The notes under the pieces: generated by a model
Seen by the model: the letters and a program-made list of their open reading frames with translations, nothing else
Told to the model about the DNA's origin: nothing
Databases searched by the model: none
Assembly: GCF_001654495.1 (NCBI RefSeq)
Contig: NZ_CP015849.1
Location: forward strand, 2,827,501-2,891,500
Source: Streptomyces sp. SAT1
GTDB lineage: Bacteria > Actinomycetota > Actinomycetes > Streptomycetales > Streptomycetaceae
DNA: 64,000 nucleotides
Direction: 5' to 3'
Shown here: positions 44,310 through 53,020 of the stretch, in pieces
How the letters are laid out: each line of letters opens with the position of its first letter
Numbering within the stretch: the first letter of the stretch is position 1
Made by a program: the position numbers and the translations under genes

Positions 44310-44890
44310 TTCCCCGTGCCGAAGCCGAAACCGGCCGCGCCCTCGACCTTGGCGCGCAGCCGCTTGCCCTTCTCGGTGGCCTGGTCGTTCAGGTCCTGCT
44401 GGAACTCCCGCATCCGGGCCTGGAGGTCCTCGTCGTGCGTGGCGAGGATGCGCGCGGCGAGCAGGCCCGCGTTGCGCGCGCCGCCGACCGACACCGTCGC
44501 GACCGGCACCCCGGCCGGCATCTGCACGATGGACAGCAGCGAGTCCATGCCGTCCAGGTACTTCAGCGGCACCGGGACACCGATCACCGGCAGCGGCGTG
44601 ACCGAGGCGAGCATGCCGGGCAGATGGGCGGCGCCGCCCGCGCCCGCGATGACCGCCTTCAGCCCGCGCTCGGCCGCCTGCTCGCCGTAGGTGATCATCT
44701 CGCGGGGCATGCGGTGCGCGGAGACGACGTCGACCTCGTAGGAGATCTCGAACTCGTCGAGCGCCTTCGCGGCGGCCTCCATGACGGGCCAGTCGGAGTC
44801 CGATCCCATGACGATGCCCACCAGAGGAAAGGAGCGCGCGTCAGCGCTCGTCGAGGGGCGGTGGTCGGGCGACGGGTGGGCTGGGCTCAT
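44306..44890 (-). CDS. purE: 5-(carboxyamino)imidazole ribonucleotide mutase
   Basis: A 194-residue purine enzyme converting N5-CAIR to CAIR. The signature [20 protein letters not shown] (Gly29-Ser-Asp-Ser-Asp), the histidine in [20 protein letters not shown] and the [18 protein letters not shown] loop are present. The first 20 residues are an extra disordered leader common in streptomycetes. The ATG at 44890 overlaps the purK stop (ATGA), and the purE stop overlaps the dipeptidase start (GTGA), so three genes are translationally coupled. PurE acts as an octamer with PurK supplying the substrate. Confidence 0.97.
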   Translation of the reverse strand: MSPAHPSPDHRPSTSADARSFPLVGIVMGSDSDWPVMEAAAKALDEFEISYEVDVVSAHRMPREMITYGEQAAERGLKAVIAGAGGAAHLPGMLASVTPLPVIGVPVPLKYLDGMDSLLSIVQMPAGVPVATVSVGGARNAGLLAARILATHDEDLQARMREFQQDLNDQATEKGKRLRAKVEGAAGFGFGTGK

Positions 44891-46026
44891 TCGGTGATCG
44901 TGCCTCTCAGGTAGCCGGCTGCGTGACGGGCGCGCTCCAGCACGTCGTCCAGGTCGTCGCCGTAGGTGTTGACGTGTCCGACCTTGCGGCCGGGCTTCAC
45001 GTCCTTGCCGTACATGTGGATCTTCAGCTGGGGGTCGCGGGCCATGCAGTGCAGATACGCGGAGTACATGTCCGGGTAGTCGCCGCCGAGGACGTTCGCC
45101 ATGACCGTCCACCTCGCGCGCGGGCGCGGGTCGCCCAGCGGCAGGTCCAGCACGGCGCGGACGTGGTTGGCGAACTGCGAGGTGATCGCGCCGTCCATCG
45201 ACCAGTGGCCCGAGTTGTGCGGGCGCATCGCCAGCTCGTTGACGAGGACGCGGCCGTCGCGGGTCTGGAACAGCTCGACGGCGAGGTGGCCGACGACGTC
45301 CAGTTCCTTGGCGATGCGCAGGGCCATCTCCTCGGCCTGGAGCGCGAGGGACTCCGCCAGGTCCGGGGCCGGGGCGATCACCGTGTCGCACACGCCGTTC
45401 ACCTGCCGGGACTCGACCACCGGGTAGGCCACGGCCTGGCCGTGCGGGGAGCGCACCACGTTGGCCGCCAGCTCCCGGACGAAGTCGACCTTCTCCTCGG
45501 CGAGCACGGGCACGCCCGCGCGGAACGGCTCGGCGGCCTCCTCGGCGGAGTCCACCACCCACACGCCCTTGCCGTCGTACCCGCCGCGCACGGTCTTCAG
45601 GACGACCGGGAAGCCGTCCCCCTCGGCCGCGAAGGCCGCCACGTCGGCCGGGTCGCTCACGACGCGGTGCCGCGGGCAGGGCACGCCGAGCGCGTCGAGC
45701 CGGGCGCGCATCACTCCCTTGTCCTGGGCGTGCACCAGCGCCTCGGGGCCGGGGCGGACGGGGATGCCGTCCGCCTCCAGGGCCCGCAGATGCTCGGTGG
45801 GCACATGTTCGTGATCGAAGGTGATCACGTCGCAGCCCCGCGCGAAGGCACGCAGCGTCTCCAGATCGCGGTAGTCGCCGATGACGACATCGCTCACGAC
45901 CTGTGCCGCGGAGTCCTGGGGGGTGTCACTGAGAAGCTTGAACCTGATGCCGAGCGGGATGCCCGCCTCGTGTGTCATACGAGCGAGCTGTCCACCGCCG
46001 ACCATGCCGACTACCGGGAACGTCAC
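44887..46026 (-). CDS. purK: N5-carboxyaminoimidazole ribonucleotide synthase
   Basis: A 379-residue ATP-grasp enzyme that carboxylates AIR with bicarbonate and ATP. The N-terminus [20 protein letters not shown] has the nucleotide-binding glycines. ATP-grasp motifs follow: [40 protein letters not shown] and [19 protein letters not shown] chose the GTG at 46026, which gives this standard start; the frame is open further up but only with low-complexity residues. It is the first gene of the purK-purE-dipeptidase transcript and diverges from the GtrA gene. Confidence 0.97.
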   Translation of the reverse strand: MTFPVVGMVGGGQLARMTHEAGIPLGIRFKLLSDTPQDSAAQVVSDVVIGDYRDLETLRAFARGCDVITFDHEHVPTEHLRALEADGIPVRPGPEALVHAQDKGVMRARLDALGVPCPRHRVVSDPADVAAFAAEGDGFPVVLKTVRGGYDGKGVWVVDSAEEAAEPFRAGVPVLAEEKVDFVRELAANVVRSPHGQAVAYPVVESRQVNGVCDTVIAPAPDLAESLALQAEEMALRIAKELDVVGHLAVELFQTRDGRVLVNELAMRPHNSGHWSMDGAITSQFANHVRAVLDLPLGDPRPRARWTVMANVLGGDYPDMYSAYLHCMARDPQLKIHMYGKDVKPGRKVGHVNTYGDDLDDVLERARHAAGYLRGTITE

Positions 46027-46208
46027 GCCCCCAGGGTATCCGCCGCGCCACGGCGGCCGGATTCCGCGCCCGGTGTCCGGATCCGGTGGTCCCGGCCCGG
46101 CCGGCGCGAACCGGCCGCCGCTCCCGCCCGGCGCGCGGGCGCCGCCCCGCCGCGCTGGATAGCATGGGCGGGTTGACGACACCGAACCGGGCGGAGGCCT
46201 GCACGACC

Positions 46209-46778
46209 ATGGACCGTGGTTCCTCGGGGCACCGACCGGCGCCCGCGGCTCCCCCGGCGGCCCGGAGAGCGCTGCTGCGGCGCATCGGGCGGGCCTGGCG
46301 TGAGGTCGCCAAGTTCGGCGCGGTGGGCGGAGCGGGGCTGCTGGTCAACCTGCTCGTGTTCAACCTCGTCCGGCACACCACCGACCTCCAGGTGGTGCGG
46401 GCGAGCGTGATCGCCACCATCGTGTCGATCGTCTTCAACTACATCGGCTTCCGGTACTTCACCTACCGGGACCGGGACAAGAGCGGCCGCACCAAGGAAC
46501 TCACCCTGTTCCTGCTGTTCAGCGCGATCGGCCTGGTCATCGAGAACGGCGTGCTCTATCTGGCGACGTACGGCTTCGGCTGGGACAGCCCGATCCAGAG
46601 CAATGTCTTCAAGTTCCTCGGCATCGGCATCGCCACCCTGTTCCGCTTCTGGTCCTACCGCAGCTGGGTCTTCCGCGCCCTGCCCGCCCATGACACCGCG
46701 GCCGGCGCCGGACCGCTGCCGGGCGGGGCGGCGGGCCGGGACGCGGCGGCGCAGGCCCGCAGCGACGCCTACCGCTGA
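46209..46778 (+). CDS. GtrA family membrane protein
   Basis: A 189-residue protein with four membrane helices: EVAKFGAVGGAGLLVNLLVF, VRASVIATIVSIVFNYIGFR, ELTLFLLFSAIGLVIENGVL and VFKFLGIGIATLFRFWSYRS. GtrA proteins are proposed to flip polyprenyl-linked sugars across the membrane. The start is taken as the ATG at 46209 with GGAGG about ten bases before; an ATG at 46173 is possible. In mycobacteria the same neighbour follows purK (Rv3277). It diverges from purK and converges with the histidine kinase. Confidence 0.9.
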   Translation: MDRGSSGHRPAPAAPPAARRALLRRIGRAWREVAKFGAVGGAGLLVNLLVFNLVRHTTDLQVVRASVIATIVSIVFNYIGFRYFTYRDRDKSGRTKELTLFLLFSAIGLVIENGVLYLATYGFGWDSPIQSNVFKFLGIGIATLFRFWSYRSWVFRALPAHDTAAGAGPLPGGAAGRDAAAQARSDAYR

Positions 46779-46853
46779 TCACGGGCGCCTGCCGCCGAGT
46801 CGTACGCCTGATCCCGTACGCCCCGCCCGGCCGGACGCCGCCCCGGTCGCCGC

Positions 46854-48125
46854 TCAGCGCACCGTCGTCCCGTCCTCCGCGGACCGCTGCAACGGGGGTG
46901 TGCGGGACAGGAACAGGCCGAAGACCGGGGGCAATGCCTGGAGGAGCTCCAGGCGGCCGCCGTCCGCCTCGGCCAGGTCGCGGGCGACGGCGAGGCCGAT
47001 CCCCGTGGAGTTGCGGCCGCTGATGGTGCGCTCGAAGATCCGGGCGCCCAGGTCGGCGGGGACCCCGGGTCCCTCGTCGGTGACCTCCACGACCGCCTGG
47101 TTGCCGGTGACACGGGTGCGCAGCGCCACCGTGCCGCCGCCGTGCATGAGCGAGTTCTCGATCAGCGCCGCCAGCACCTGCGCGACCGCGCCCGGCGTGC
47201 CCACGGCCCGCAGATGCCGCTTGCCCGAGCTGACGATCGCCCGGCCCGCGCTGCGGTAGGCGGGACGCCACTCGGCGATCTGCTGCTGGATGACCTCGTC
47301 CAGGTCGAAGGTGACGGCGGAGCCGGTGCGCGGGTCGCGGGAGTTGGTCAGCAGGCGCTCCACCACGTCCGTCAGCCGCTCGACCTGGGTCAGCGCGACG
47401 TTCGCCTCCTCCTTGACCGTGTCCGGGTCGTCGGTGAGCGTGATCTCCTCCAGCCGCATGGACAGCGCGGTCAGCGGGGTGCGCAGCTGGTGGGAGGCGT
47501 CGGCGGCCAGCCGCCGTTCCGCGGTCAGCATCCGGGCGATGCGCTCGGCGGAACCGTCCAGCACATCGGCCACCCGGTCCAGCTCGGGCACGCCGTAGCG
47601 CTTGTGGCGGGGCCGGGGGTCGCCGGAGCCCAGCCGCTCGGCGGTCTCGGCCAGGTCGGTCAGCGGGGAGGCGAGCCGGTTGGCCTGGCGGATCGCCAGC
47701 AGTACGGCGGCGACCACCGCGAGCAGCGCCACCAGGCCGATGATCAGCAGGGTGCGGCCGACCTCGCGGGTGACCGAGGAGCGGGGCTCCTCCATCCGCA
47801 CGCTCTCGCCCTGCTCGCCCCGGGCGGTGGAGTGGATGACGTCACCGGAGGGCTTGGTGCCCACCTCGATGGGCGGATGCCCGGGGATGCCGATCACCGC
47901 GTACTGGCCCGCGGCCACCTGGTCGGCGAGGATCTCCGCGTTGACGGTCTCCGCGCCCAGCAGTCTGCTGTCGACGATGCTGGCCAGCCGCAGCGCCTCG
48001 GAGTCGACCCGCTCCTGCGCGCTGTTGCTGATCGTGCGGGTCTCCACGATCACCAGGGAGACGCCGAAGACGGCGATCACCACGAGCACCACGGCGAGCG
48101 TGGACTGGATCAGTCGGCGGCGCAT
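46854..48125 (-). CDS. two-component sensor histidine kinase
   Basis: A 423-residue kinase with membrane helices at about 7-28 and 124-144 flanking a 95-residue extracellular sensor. A HAMP segment follows (LASPLTDLAETAERLGSGDP). The phosphorylated His212 is in AADASHQLRTPLTALSMRLE. The ATP domain has the N box QVLAALIENSLMHGGGTVAL, the G1 box VTDEGPGVPADLG and RNSTGIGLAVARDLAEADGG. The stimulus is unknown. It lies 88 bases downstream of its response regulator on the same strand and is very likely cotranscribed. Several loops are typical of the actinomycete OmpR-linked kinases. Confidence 0.94.
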   Translation of the reverse strand: MRRRLIQSTLAVVLVVIAVFGVSLVIVETRTISNSAQERVDSEALRLASIVDSRLLGAETVNAEILADQVAAGQYAVIGIPGHPPIEVGTKPSGDVIHSTARGEQGESVRMEEPRSSVTREVGRTLLIIGLVALLAVVAAVLLAIRQANRLASPLTDLAETAERLGSGDPRPRHKRYGVPELDRVADVLDGSAERIARMLTAERRLAADASHQLRTPLTALSMRLEEITLTDDPDTVKEEANVALTQVERLTDVVERLLTNSRDPRTGSAVTFDLDEVIQQQIAEWRPAYRSAGRAIVSSGKRHLRAVGTPGAVAQVLAALIENSLMHGGGTVALRTRVTGNQAVVEVTDEGPGVPADLGARIFERTISGRNSTGIGLAVARDLAEADGGRLELLQALPPVFGLFLSRTPPLQRSAEDGTTVR

Positions 48126-48213
48126 GTCCTCTTACCTGACGGTGCCGGTTGCCTGACGGTGCCGGATGGCCCGACGGTGCCGGACCCGGCCGGGTCCGTA
48201 CCGCGGGCCGGAC

Positions 48214-48891
48214 TCAGCTCTTCTCGAACCGGAAACCCACCCCGCGCACGGTCGCGATGTACCGGGGGTTGGCCGCGTCGTCGCCGAGCTTCTTGCGCAG
48301 CCAGGAGATGTGCATGTCGAGCGTCTTGGTCGACGACCACCAGGTGGTGTCCCAGACCTCGCGCATCAGCTGGTCGCGGGTGACGACCCGGCCCGCGTCC
48401 CGCACCAGCACCCGCAGCAGGTCGAACTCCTTGGCGGTGAGCTGGAGTTCCTCGTCGCCCATCCAGGCGCGGTGCGACTCGACGTCGATGCGCACGCCGT
48501 GCGTGGCCGGCGGCTGCTGGGGCTCGGCGGCGCCGCGCCGCAGCAGGGCCCGGACCCGGGCCAGCAGTTCGGCGAGCCGGAAGGGCTTGGTGACGTAGTC
48601 GTCGGCGCCCGCGTCCAGGCCGACGACGGTGTCCACCTCGTCGGCGCGCGCGGTCAGGATCAGGATGGGCACGGCGTGGCCCTCGGCACGCAGCCGGCGG
48701 GCGACCTCCAGGCCGTCCATACCGGGCAGACCGAGGTCCAGCACGACCAGGTCGACACCGCCCTGCATTCCGGCGTCGAGCGCGGTGGGTCCGTCCTCAC
48801 GCACCTCGACCTCGTAACCTTCCCGGCGCAGTGCGCGGGCCAGCGGCTCCGAGATGGACGCGTCGTCCTCGGCGAGCAGTACACGGGTCAT
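48214..48891 (-). CDS. OmpR-family response regulator
   Basis: A 225-residue DNA-binding regulator. The receiver has acidic Asp9/Asp10, phospho-acceptor Asp52 in DLVVLDLGLPGMDG, a threonine in ILILTARADEVD and lysine in DDYVTKPFRLAELLARVRAL. The C-terminal winged helix ends ISWLRKKLGDDAANPRYIAT with VRGVGFRFEKS. It is the partner of the kinase just downstream. It diverges from the peptide transporter gene across 550 bases and might regulate it, though no direct-repeat operator was recognised. Confidence 0.95.
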   Translation of the reverse strand: MTRVLLAEDDASISEPLARALRREGYEVEVREDGPTALDAGMQGGVDLVVLDLGLPGMDGLEVARRLRAEGHAVPILILTARADEVDTVVGLDAGADDYVTKPFRLAELLARVRALLRRGAAEPQQPPATHGVRIDVESHRAWMGDEELQLTAKEFDLLRVLVRDAGRVVTRDQLMREVWDTTWWSSTKTLDMHISWLRKKLGDDAANPRYIATVRGVGFRFEKS

Positions 48892-49442
48892 GGGGTGATG
48901 GTAGTCCGCCCGCGCCGCCCGCCGGGGTGACCTGCGGTGTGATCGGCGTCCGGCGCTCTTACTTTGCGGCGCTATGGTCGCGGCCTTTCCGGCGTCATGG
49001 TCACAAACCCTTCACCGCGTCCGCGCCAAGCCGCTGACCTGGGGTGCGAACCTTGAATAAACCTTCGAAAAGGCGTGTGCGGTTCCCTCATCCCCTGTGA
49101 TCCCTGTCTCAAGTCCTTCCATATCCGGCACTGTCCTGCCGTATGGTGAGTTGAACGCCTGTAGCACGCAGCGGACCTTTGGCGCTCTTTAGACGCTGAG
49201 GGTCCCTTTTGTGTGCGGGCCGGTTCTTTCCGGCCTCGAAAAGGAATGACCTAGGGCCGGGCCTCACCGGACGCATCGTCGCGTCGCGAGGCGTGGATCC
49301 CGGTGGCCGCCGTCCGTAGCTCCGTGACCCGGGGCGCAGTCCCCTGGGCGTGGGGTGGACGACGGCCCTGCCGGTGCCGGCCAGCCCCCCACCGGGCGCG
49401 TACCGGCTCGCCGCGGCGCGTCCCGACCAGCAAGGAACGACC
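48892..49442. promoter_or_regulatory. 551-base divergent region with a structured leader
   Basis: No gene is supported. The stretch 48950-49250 is clearly less G/C-rich than its surroundings (TTACTTTGCGG, CTTGAATAAACCTTCGAAAA), suggesting promoters for both neighbours. TATGGT at 49142 is a possible -10 box for the plus strand, but no good -35 goes with it. Then come two hairpins, at 49173-49210 and 49218-49235. From 49250 to 49442 it is G/C-rich with further inverted segments (GGCCGGGCCTCACCGG). Confidence 0.5.
49173..49210 (+). terminator. U-tract hairpin in the transporter leader (attenuator-like)
   Basis: GGACCTTTGGCG can pair with CGCTGAGGGTCC (12 pairs, some G-U) around a 9-base loop, followed directly by CTTTTGTG. 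This is a classical intrinsic terminator shape on the plus strand, unusual in this G/C-rich genome. It lies 233 bases before the peptide transporter start, so it would stop leader transcripts or end a short RNA. A second hairpin, GGCCGG/CCGGCC at 49218-49235, follows. Confidence 0.5.
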
Positions 49443-50939
49443 ATGGCGTCCAGCCTGACGAAGGACTCGGTCCATCCGGGCACCCCCGGTTCCGAGAAGA
49501 CCTTCTTCGGCCACCCCCGCGGCCTGGCCACCCTCTTCATGACCGAGATGTGGGAGCGCTTCTCCTACTACGGCATGAGGGCCCTGCTCCCGCTGTACCT
49601 GGTGGCCCCGGGCGGCCTGCACCTGAGTGCGGCCAGCGCGACCGCGATCTACTCGGTCTACCTGTCCCTCGTGTACCTGCTCGCCATGCCGGGCGGCTGG
49701 TTCGCGGACCGGGTCCTCGGCCCCCGCCGGACGGTCACCGTCGCCGGCACGGTCATCATGCTGGGCCATCTGACGCTGGCCCTGCCCTGGTCCGGCAGCT
49801 TCTTCGCCGGCCTCGGCCTCGTCGCCATCGGCTCCGGCCTGCTGAAGGCCAACATCTCCACCATGGTCGGCCACCTCTACAAGGGTGCCGACGACCCGCG
49901 CCGCGACGGCGGCTTCACGATCTTCTACATCGGGATCAACCTCGGTGCCTTCGCCGCGCCGCTGATCATCGGCACCATCGGCGAGAACGTGAACTGGCAC
50001 ATCGGCTTCGCGCTCGCCGCGCTCGGCATGGCGCTGGGCCTGGCCCAGTTCCTGCTCGGCACCCGCCATCTGAACCCGCGCTCCGACGTCGTACCGACGC
50101 CGCTGTCCGCGCAGGAGAAGTCGTCGCTGCTGCGCAAGTCGGCCCTGTGGGCGGCCGTCGCGGTCGTCTTCTACGCGATCGTCGGCCTCTCCGGCGCCTA
50201 CACCCTGAACTGGCTGCTGGTGCCGATCACCGTCGCCGGTCTGCTGATCCCGGTCGCGGTCATCGCCCGGATCAAGCGGGACAAGGACCTGGACCGCACC
50301 GAGCAGTCGAAGATGACCGCGTACATCTGGTTCTTCGTCGCCGCCGCGGTCTTCTGGATGATCTACGACCAGGGCGGCTCGACCCTGTCGCTGTTCGCCG
50401 AGAAGTCCGCCGAGAACAGCGTCTTCGGCTGGAACTTCCCGGTCTCCTGGTACCAGTCGGTCAACCCGGTCCTGATCATGGCGTGCGCGCCGGTCTTCGC
50501 CTGGCTGTGGCTCGCGCTGGCCCGGCGCGGCAAGGAGCCGAGCACCGCGGTCAAGTTCACGATGGGCCTGGTGCTGGTCGGCGCCTCCTTCTTCCTCTTC
50601 CTCGCCCCGCTGGCCATCGCCGACGGCGGGCACAAGGCGGCGGCGCTGTGGCTGGTGGCGATCTACTTCGTCCAGACCGTCGGTGAGCTGACCCTCTCCC
50701 CGGTCGGCCTGTCGGTCACCACGAAGATGGCGCCCGCGAAGTACGCCTCGCAGATGATGGGCGTCTGGTTCCTGGCCGTCACCGCGGGCGACGCCACGAC
50801 CGGTCTGCTCTCCATCGCCGGGGTCGACCTCAACAAGACCGGCATCGTCGCGCTGGAGGCCACGCTCGCGGTGCTCGCCGGTGTCGCGGTGTGGATGTAC
50901 CGCAAGAAGGTCAAGGAACTCATGGGCGACGTGCGCTGA
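49443..50939 (+). CDS. proton-dependent oligopeptide transporter (POT/PTR2)
   Basis: A 498-residue major-facilitator transporter importing di- or tripeptides with protons. The POT signature MTEMWERFSYYGMRALLPLY carries ExxER with Glu35, Glu38 and Arg39. The second signature, GGFTIFYIGINLGAFAAPLI, is also intact. About 14 hydrophobic segments are expected. The C-terminus has QTVGELTLSPVGLSVTTKMA. The ATG at 49443 follows AAGGA. Its leader holds an attenuator-like hairpin. It diverges from the two-component system and ends at a strong terminator. Confidence 0.95.
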   Translation: MASSLTKDSVHPGTPGSEKTFFGHPRGLATLFMTEMWERFSYYGMRALLPLYLVAPGGLHLSAASATAIYSVYLSLVYLLAMPGGWFADRVLGPRRTVTVAGTVIMLGHLTLALPWSGSFFAGLGLVAIGSGLLKANISTMVGHLYKGADDPRRDGGFTIFYIGINLGAFAAPLIIGTIGENVNWHIGFALAALGMALGLAQFLLGTRHLNPRSDVVPTPLSAQEKSSLLRKSALWAAVAVVFYAIVGLSGAYTLNWLLVPITVAGLLIPVAVIARIKRDKDLDRTEQSKMTAYIWFFVAAAVFWMIYDQGGSTLSLFAEKSAENSVFGWNFPVSWYQSVNPVLIMACAPVFAWLWLALARRGKEPSTAVKFTMGLVLVGASFFLFLAPLAIADGGHKAAALWLVAIYFVQTVGELTLSPVGLSVTTKMAPAKYASQMMGVWFLAVTAGDATTGLLSIAGVDLNKTGIVALEATLAVLAGVAVWMYRKKVKELMGDVR

Positions 50940-50960
50940 CGCCCGCCCGCCGGACCCTCC

Positions 50961-50996
50961 AGGGCCGCCGCGTCCCCACCGGGGTGCGGCGGCCCT
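50961..50996 (+). terminator. hairpin terminator after the peptide transporter
   Basis: A perfect 11-base stem (AGGGCCGCCGC with GCGGCGGCCCT) and a 14-base loop lie 22 bases past the stop codon. Confidence 0.85.
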
Positions 50997-51595
50997 GCGG
51001 GTTTCCGGGGCGGGGGGGCGGGGCGGACACGTGGGCGATCGCGGGGGCGTGCACGGGTGGGGCCGTACCGGTCCCCGGCGGGCCGCGTGGACCGCATGGG
51101 CCGCGTGGGCCGCGTGGGCCGCAGGGACCGGGCACGCGGACGCGGCTGATGTATGTCCCGGGGGGGGAGCCGGGGGCGCGCGGGCCGGACGCGACGGCGC
51201 GCGAGGCGTGGGTCCCGGCAGGCGCACGGGGGGGCGGCAGGGCCAGGAGCCTGGCCGGGCCAGAGCGCTGAGGCGAGGGAGCGCGACCGGCGCGGGGACG
51301 GGCAGGCGCGCGTGGACGCGGCCCGGCGCCGGAATCGGGGCGCGGCCCGCGCGAGGCCGACGGGCGGACACGGCGAGCGGGCGGGCGCGATCGGCGTACG
51401 CGGCCAGCAGGCGCGCGCGGGTCCCGGCCGTCGGGAGGCCGCCAGGCATGCTCAGGTACGGCATGCGTACGCGGGCGCAACCGACGTACGCGGAGGCTGC
51501 GGGCGTACGCGGACGCTGCGGGCGTACGCGGACGCTGCGGGCGTACGCGGAGGCTGCGGGAGGCGGCGGGCGCCCAGGCGCCCGCCGTGCGCGTC
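50997..51595. other. 599-base gap, G/C-rich with short repeats
   Basis: No gene is supported. Frames covering it encode Arg/Gly/Ala-rich low-complexity chains on either strand. Around 51080-51125 a 9-base unit GGGCCGCGT repeats imperfectly. At 51485-51560 there is an exact 19-base tandem array. The region is the 3' flank of the prsI gene and of the transporter. Confidence 0.55.
51485..51560. repeat. four tandem 19-base units
   Basis: CGTACGCGGAGGCTGCGGG (units 1 and 4) and CGTACGCGGACGCTGCGGG (units 2 and 3) lie at 51485, 51504, 51523 and 51542. Further partial copies of CGTACGCGG appear upstream, for example at about 51471. The array stops 36 bases before the prsI stop codon. Copy number probably varies between strains. 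Confidence 0.9.
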
Positions 51596-52144
51596 CTACG
51601 CCGGTGCGCCCAGTTCCGCCCACACCTTCTTGCCGGCGACGCCCGGGACCCGGACCACGCCCCAGTCCAGGCACAGGCGCTGGACGATGAACATGCCGTG
51701 ACCGCCGGGGCGGCCCGCGCGGTGCGGGGTGCGGGGTGCGGGCTGGCCGGCGCCGAGGTCGGAGACCTCGATGTGGATCACCTTGTTGTCACAGGTGATC
51801 TCCAGCCGGTCCGGGCCCTCGGCGTGCAGGCAGGCGTTGGTGACCAGTTCGGAGACGACGAGGAGGACGTCCTCGGCGGCGGCCCGCTGGTCGGCCGACG
51901 CGGCGGGCAGCCAGCCCCACGCGTACAGCGCCTGACGGGCGAAGTCGCGGGCGAGCGGCACGACGCCGCTCGTGCCGTCGAAGCTCAGTCTGCGGACCTG
52001 GCGGCCTGCCGACGGGGTCGCCGGCACGGCCGTCACACCCCCTGGGGAGGCGTCGTCGGCCGGCGCATCCCCCTCGGACGCCCCGGAAGCGCCGCTGGGC
52101 TCCGGGCCACGGTCGCCCGGCGAACAAGGCCGGGTGGTGCTCAT
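51596..52144 (-). CDS. prsI: anti-sigma factor, serine-kinase type (PrsI-like)
   Basis: A 182-residue protein of the SpoIIAB/RsbW kind. After a disordered 50-residue start, the GHKL ATPase domain has the N box VVSELVTNACLHAEGPDRLE, the G1-type IHIEVSDLGAGQPA and RPGGHGMFIVQRLCLDWGVV. It should bind and inactivate SigI and phosphorylate the antagonist encoded next to it. S. coelicolor has this same trio described as PrsI, ArsI and SigI, and I assign the names by order and families. It lies 203 bases downstream of arsI on the same strand. Confidence 0.85.
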   Translation of the reverse strand: MSTTRPCSPGDRGPEPSGASGASEGDAPADDASPGGVTAVPATPSAGRQVRRLSFDGTSGVVPLARDFARQALYAWGWLPAASADQRAAAEDVLLVVSELVTNACLHAEGPDRLEITCDNKVIHIEVSDLGAGQPAPRTPHRAGRPGGHGMFIVQRLCLDWGVVRVPGVAGKKVWAELGAPA

Positions 52145-52347
52145 CAGCGCTTCACCTCACCGATTCACCAGTTCACGATTCAAAAGTCACCACGCTCGTA
52201 CATGGCCGGTACGCCACCGGTCGATCCGCTTCCGCATGTCTCCTGCCCGACCGATCCCGCGGAACACCCCCTGTTTCGTGCCACGCGGGAAAGAAAGGAA
52301 GGGAAGGAGTCCGCGGAAGGGGGCAGGGTGACGCCACCGCCGTCGGT

Positions 52348-52770
52348 TCAGCCGGTCCCGCCGGTCTCCCCGGCCCTCCCGGCAGCGCCGGGTCCGCCCC
52401 GCTCACCGGCCAGCGCGTCGTCGAGCGTGGCGTGCACGGTGAACACCGCGTCCGCCCCCGTGATCTCGAACACGCGCGCCACCACCGGCAGCATCCCCGC
52501 GAGATGCACACCTCCCCCGGCCGCCTCCGCCTTCAGCCGCGCCCCCAGCAGCACGTTCAGCCCGGTGGAATCGCAGAAGTCCAGGCGCGAGCAGTCCACC
52601 ACCAGACGTGAGCGCCCCTTGTCGAGGCACTCCTCCAGCGGCTCGCGCAGAAGGTCGGCCGTGTGGTGGTCCAGTTCACCCGCCGGTGTCACGACGGCAC
52701 TGGAGCCCTCTTGCCGCACCTCCACCAGAAGCCGGCCCGACTGTGCGCTGCCGACCGTCCCGCGGTCCAT
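52348..52770 (-). CDS. arsI: anti-sigma factor antagonist, STAS domain (ArsI-like)
   Basis: A 140-residue STAS protein. The strand-helix core begins LLVEVRQEGSSAVVTPAGEL. The phosphorylation site is Ser68 in RLDFCDSTGLNVLL. Unphosphorylated, it would bind PrsI and free SigI; PrsI phosphorylates Ser68 to reverse this. The final 20 residues are Gly-rich. The ATG at 52770 is preceded by a candidate stress-type promoter at 52842-52865. It is divergent from sigI, so one control region serves both arms of the switch. Confidence 0.88.
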   Translation of the reverse strand: MDRGTVGSAQSGRLLVEVRQEGSSAVVTPAGELDHHTADLLREPLEECLDKGRSRLVVDCSRLDFCDSTGLNVLLGARLKAEAAGGGVHLAGMLPVVARVFEITGADAVFTVHATLDDALAGERGGPGAAGRAGETGGTG

Positions 52771-52841
52771 GCCGTCTCTCTCCCAGGAGTCGTGGCTGCT
52801 GACTGACGCCCTCGAACACTACGCCTTCCCCGACCGCCCCA

Positions 52842-52865
52842 ACACCCGAACAACCGCACACAAAC
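52842..52865 (-). promoter_or_regulatory. candidate SigB-type promoter of arsI-prsI
   Basis: On the minus strand GTTT (52865-52862) and GGGTGT (52847-52842) are 14 bases apart. This is close to the G-N-N-T, 14-16 bases, GGGTA(C/T) pattern of Streptomyces SigB-group factors, with one mismatch in the -10 box. Transcription would start about 65-70 bases before the arsI ATG. This would allow SigI or a relative to induce its own regulators. Confidence 0.4.
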
Positions 52866-53020
52866 GGACATATACCGACAGAACGCACTTGCGATCGCCT
52901 CGGGAAAGCGGGTAGGGCTAGTAGGGACACGTAACCGACACGGCCGGCTTTGGAGGCGCCGCACACCGCAGTGCACGAATTGGCTTCGGCAGCCATATGC
53001 CGAGAACGATGGAGGACATC

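Noticed and set aside
49249..49275. Another MITE end at the CTAGGGCC near the transporter leader
   Set aside because: After CTAGGGCC the sequence matches neither the IS nor the MITE end, and no opposite end was found.
51485..51560. CRISPR-like repeats
   Set aside because: The 19-base units are directly adjacent with no spacers, so this is a simple tandem repeat.
50881..51690. Open frames over the gap behind the peptide transporter
   Set aside because: They begin inside the transporter gene or run over the prsI gene and the 19-base array. Products are Arg/Gly/Ala-rich with no features.
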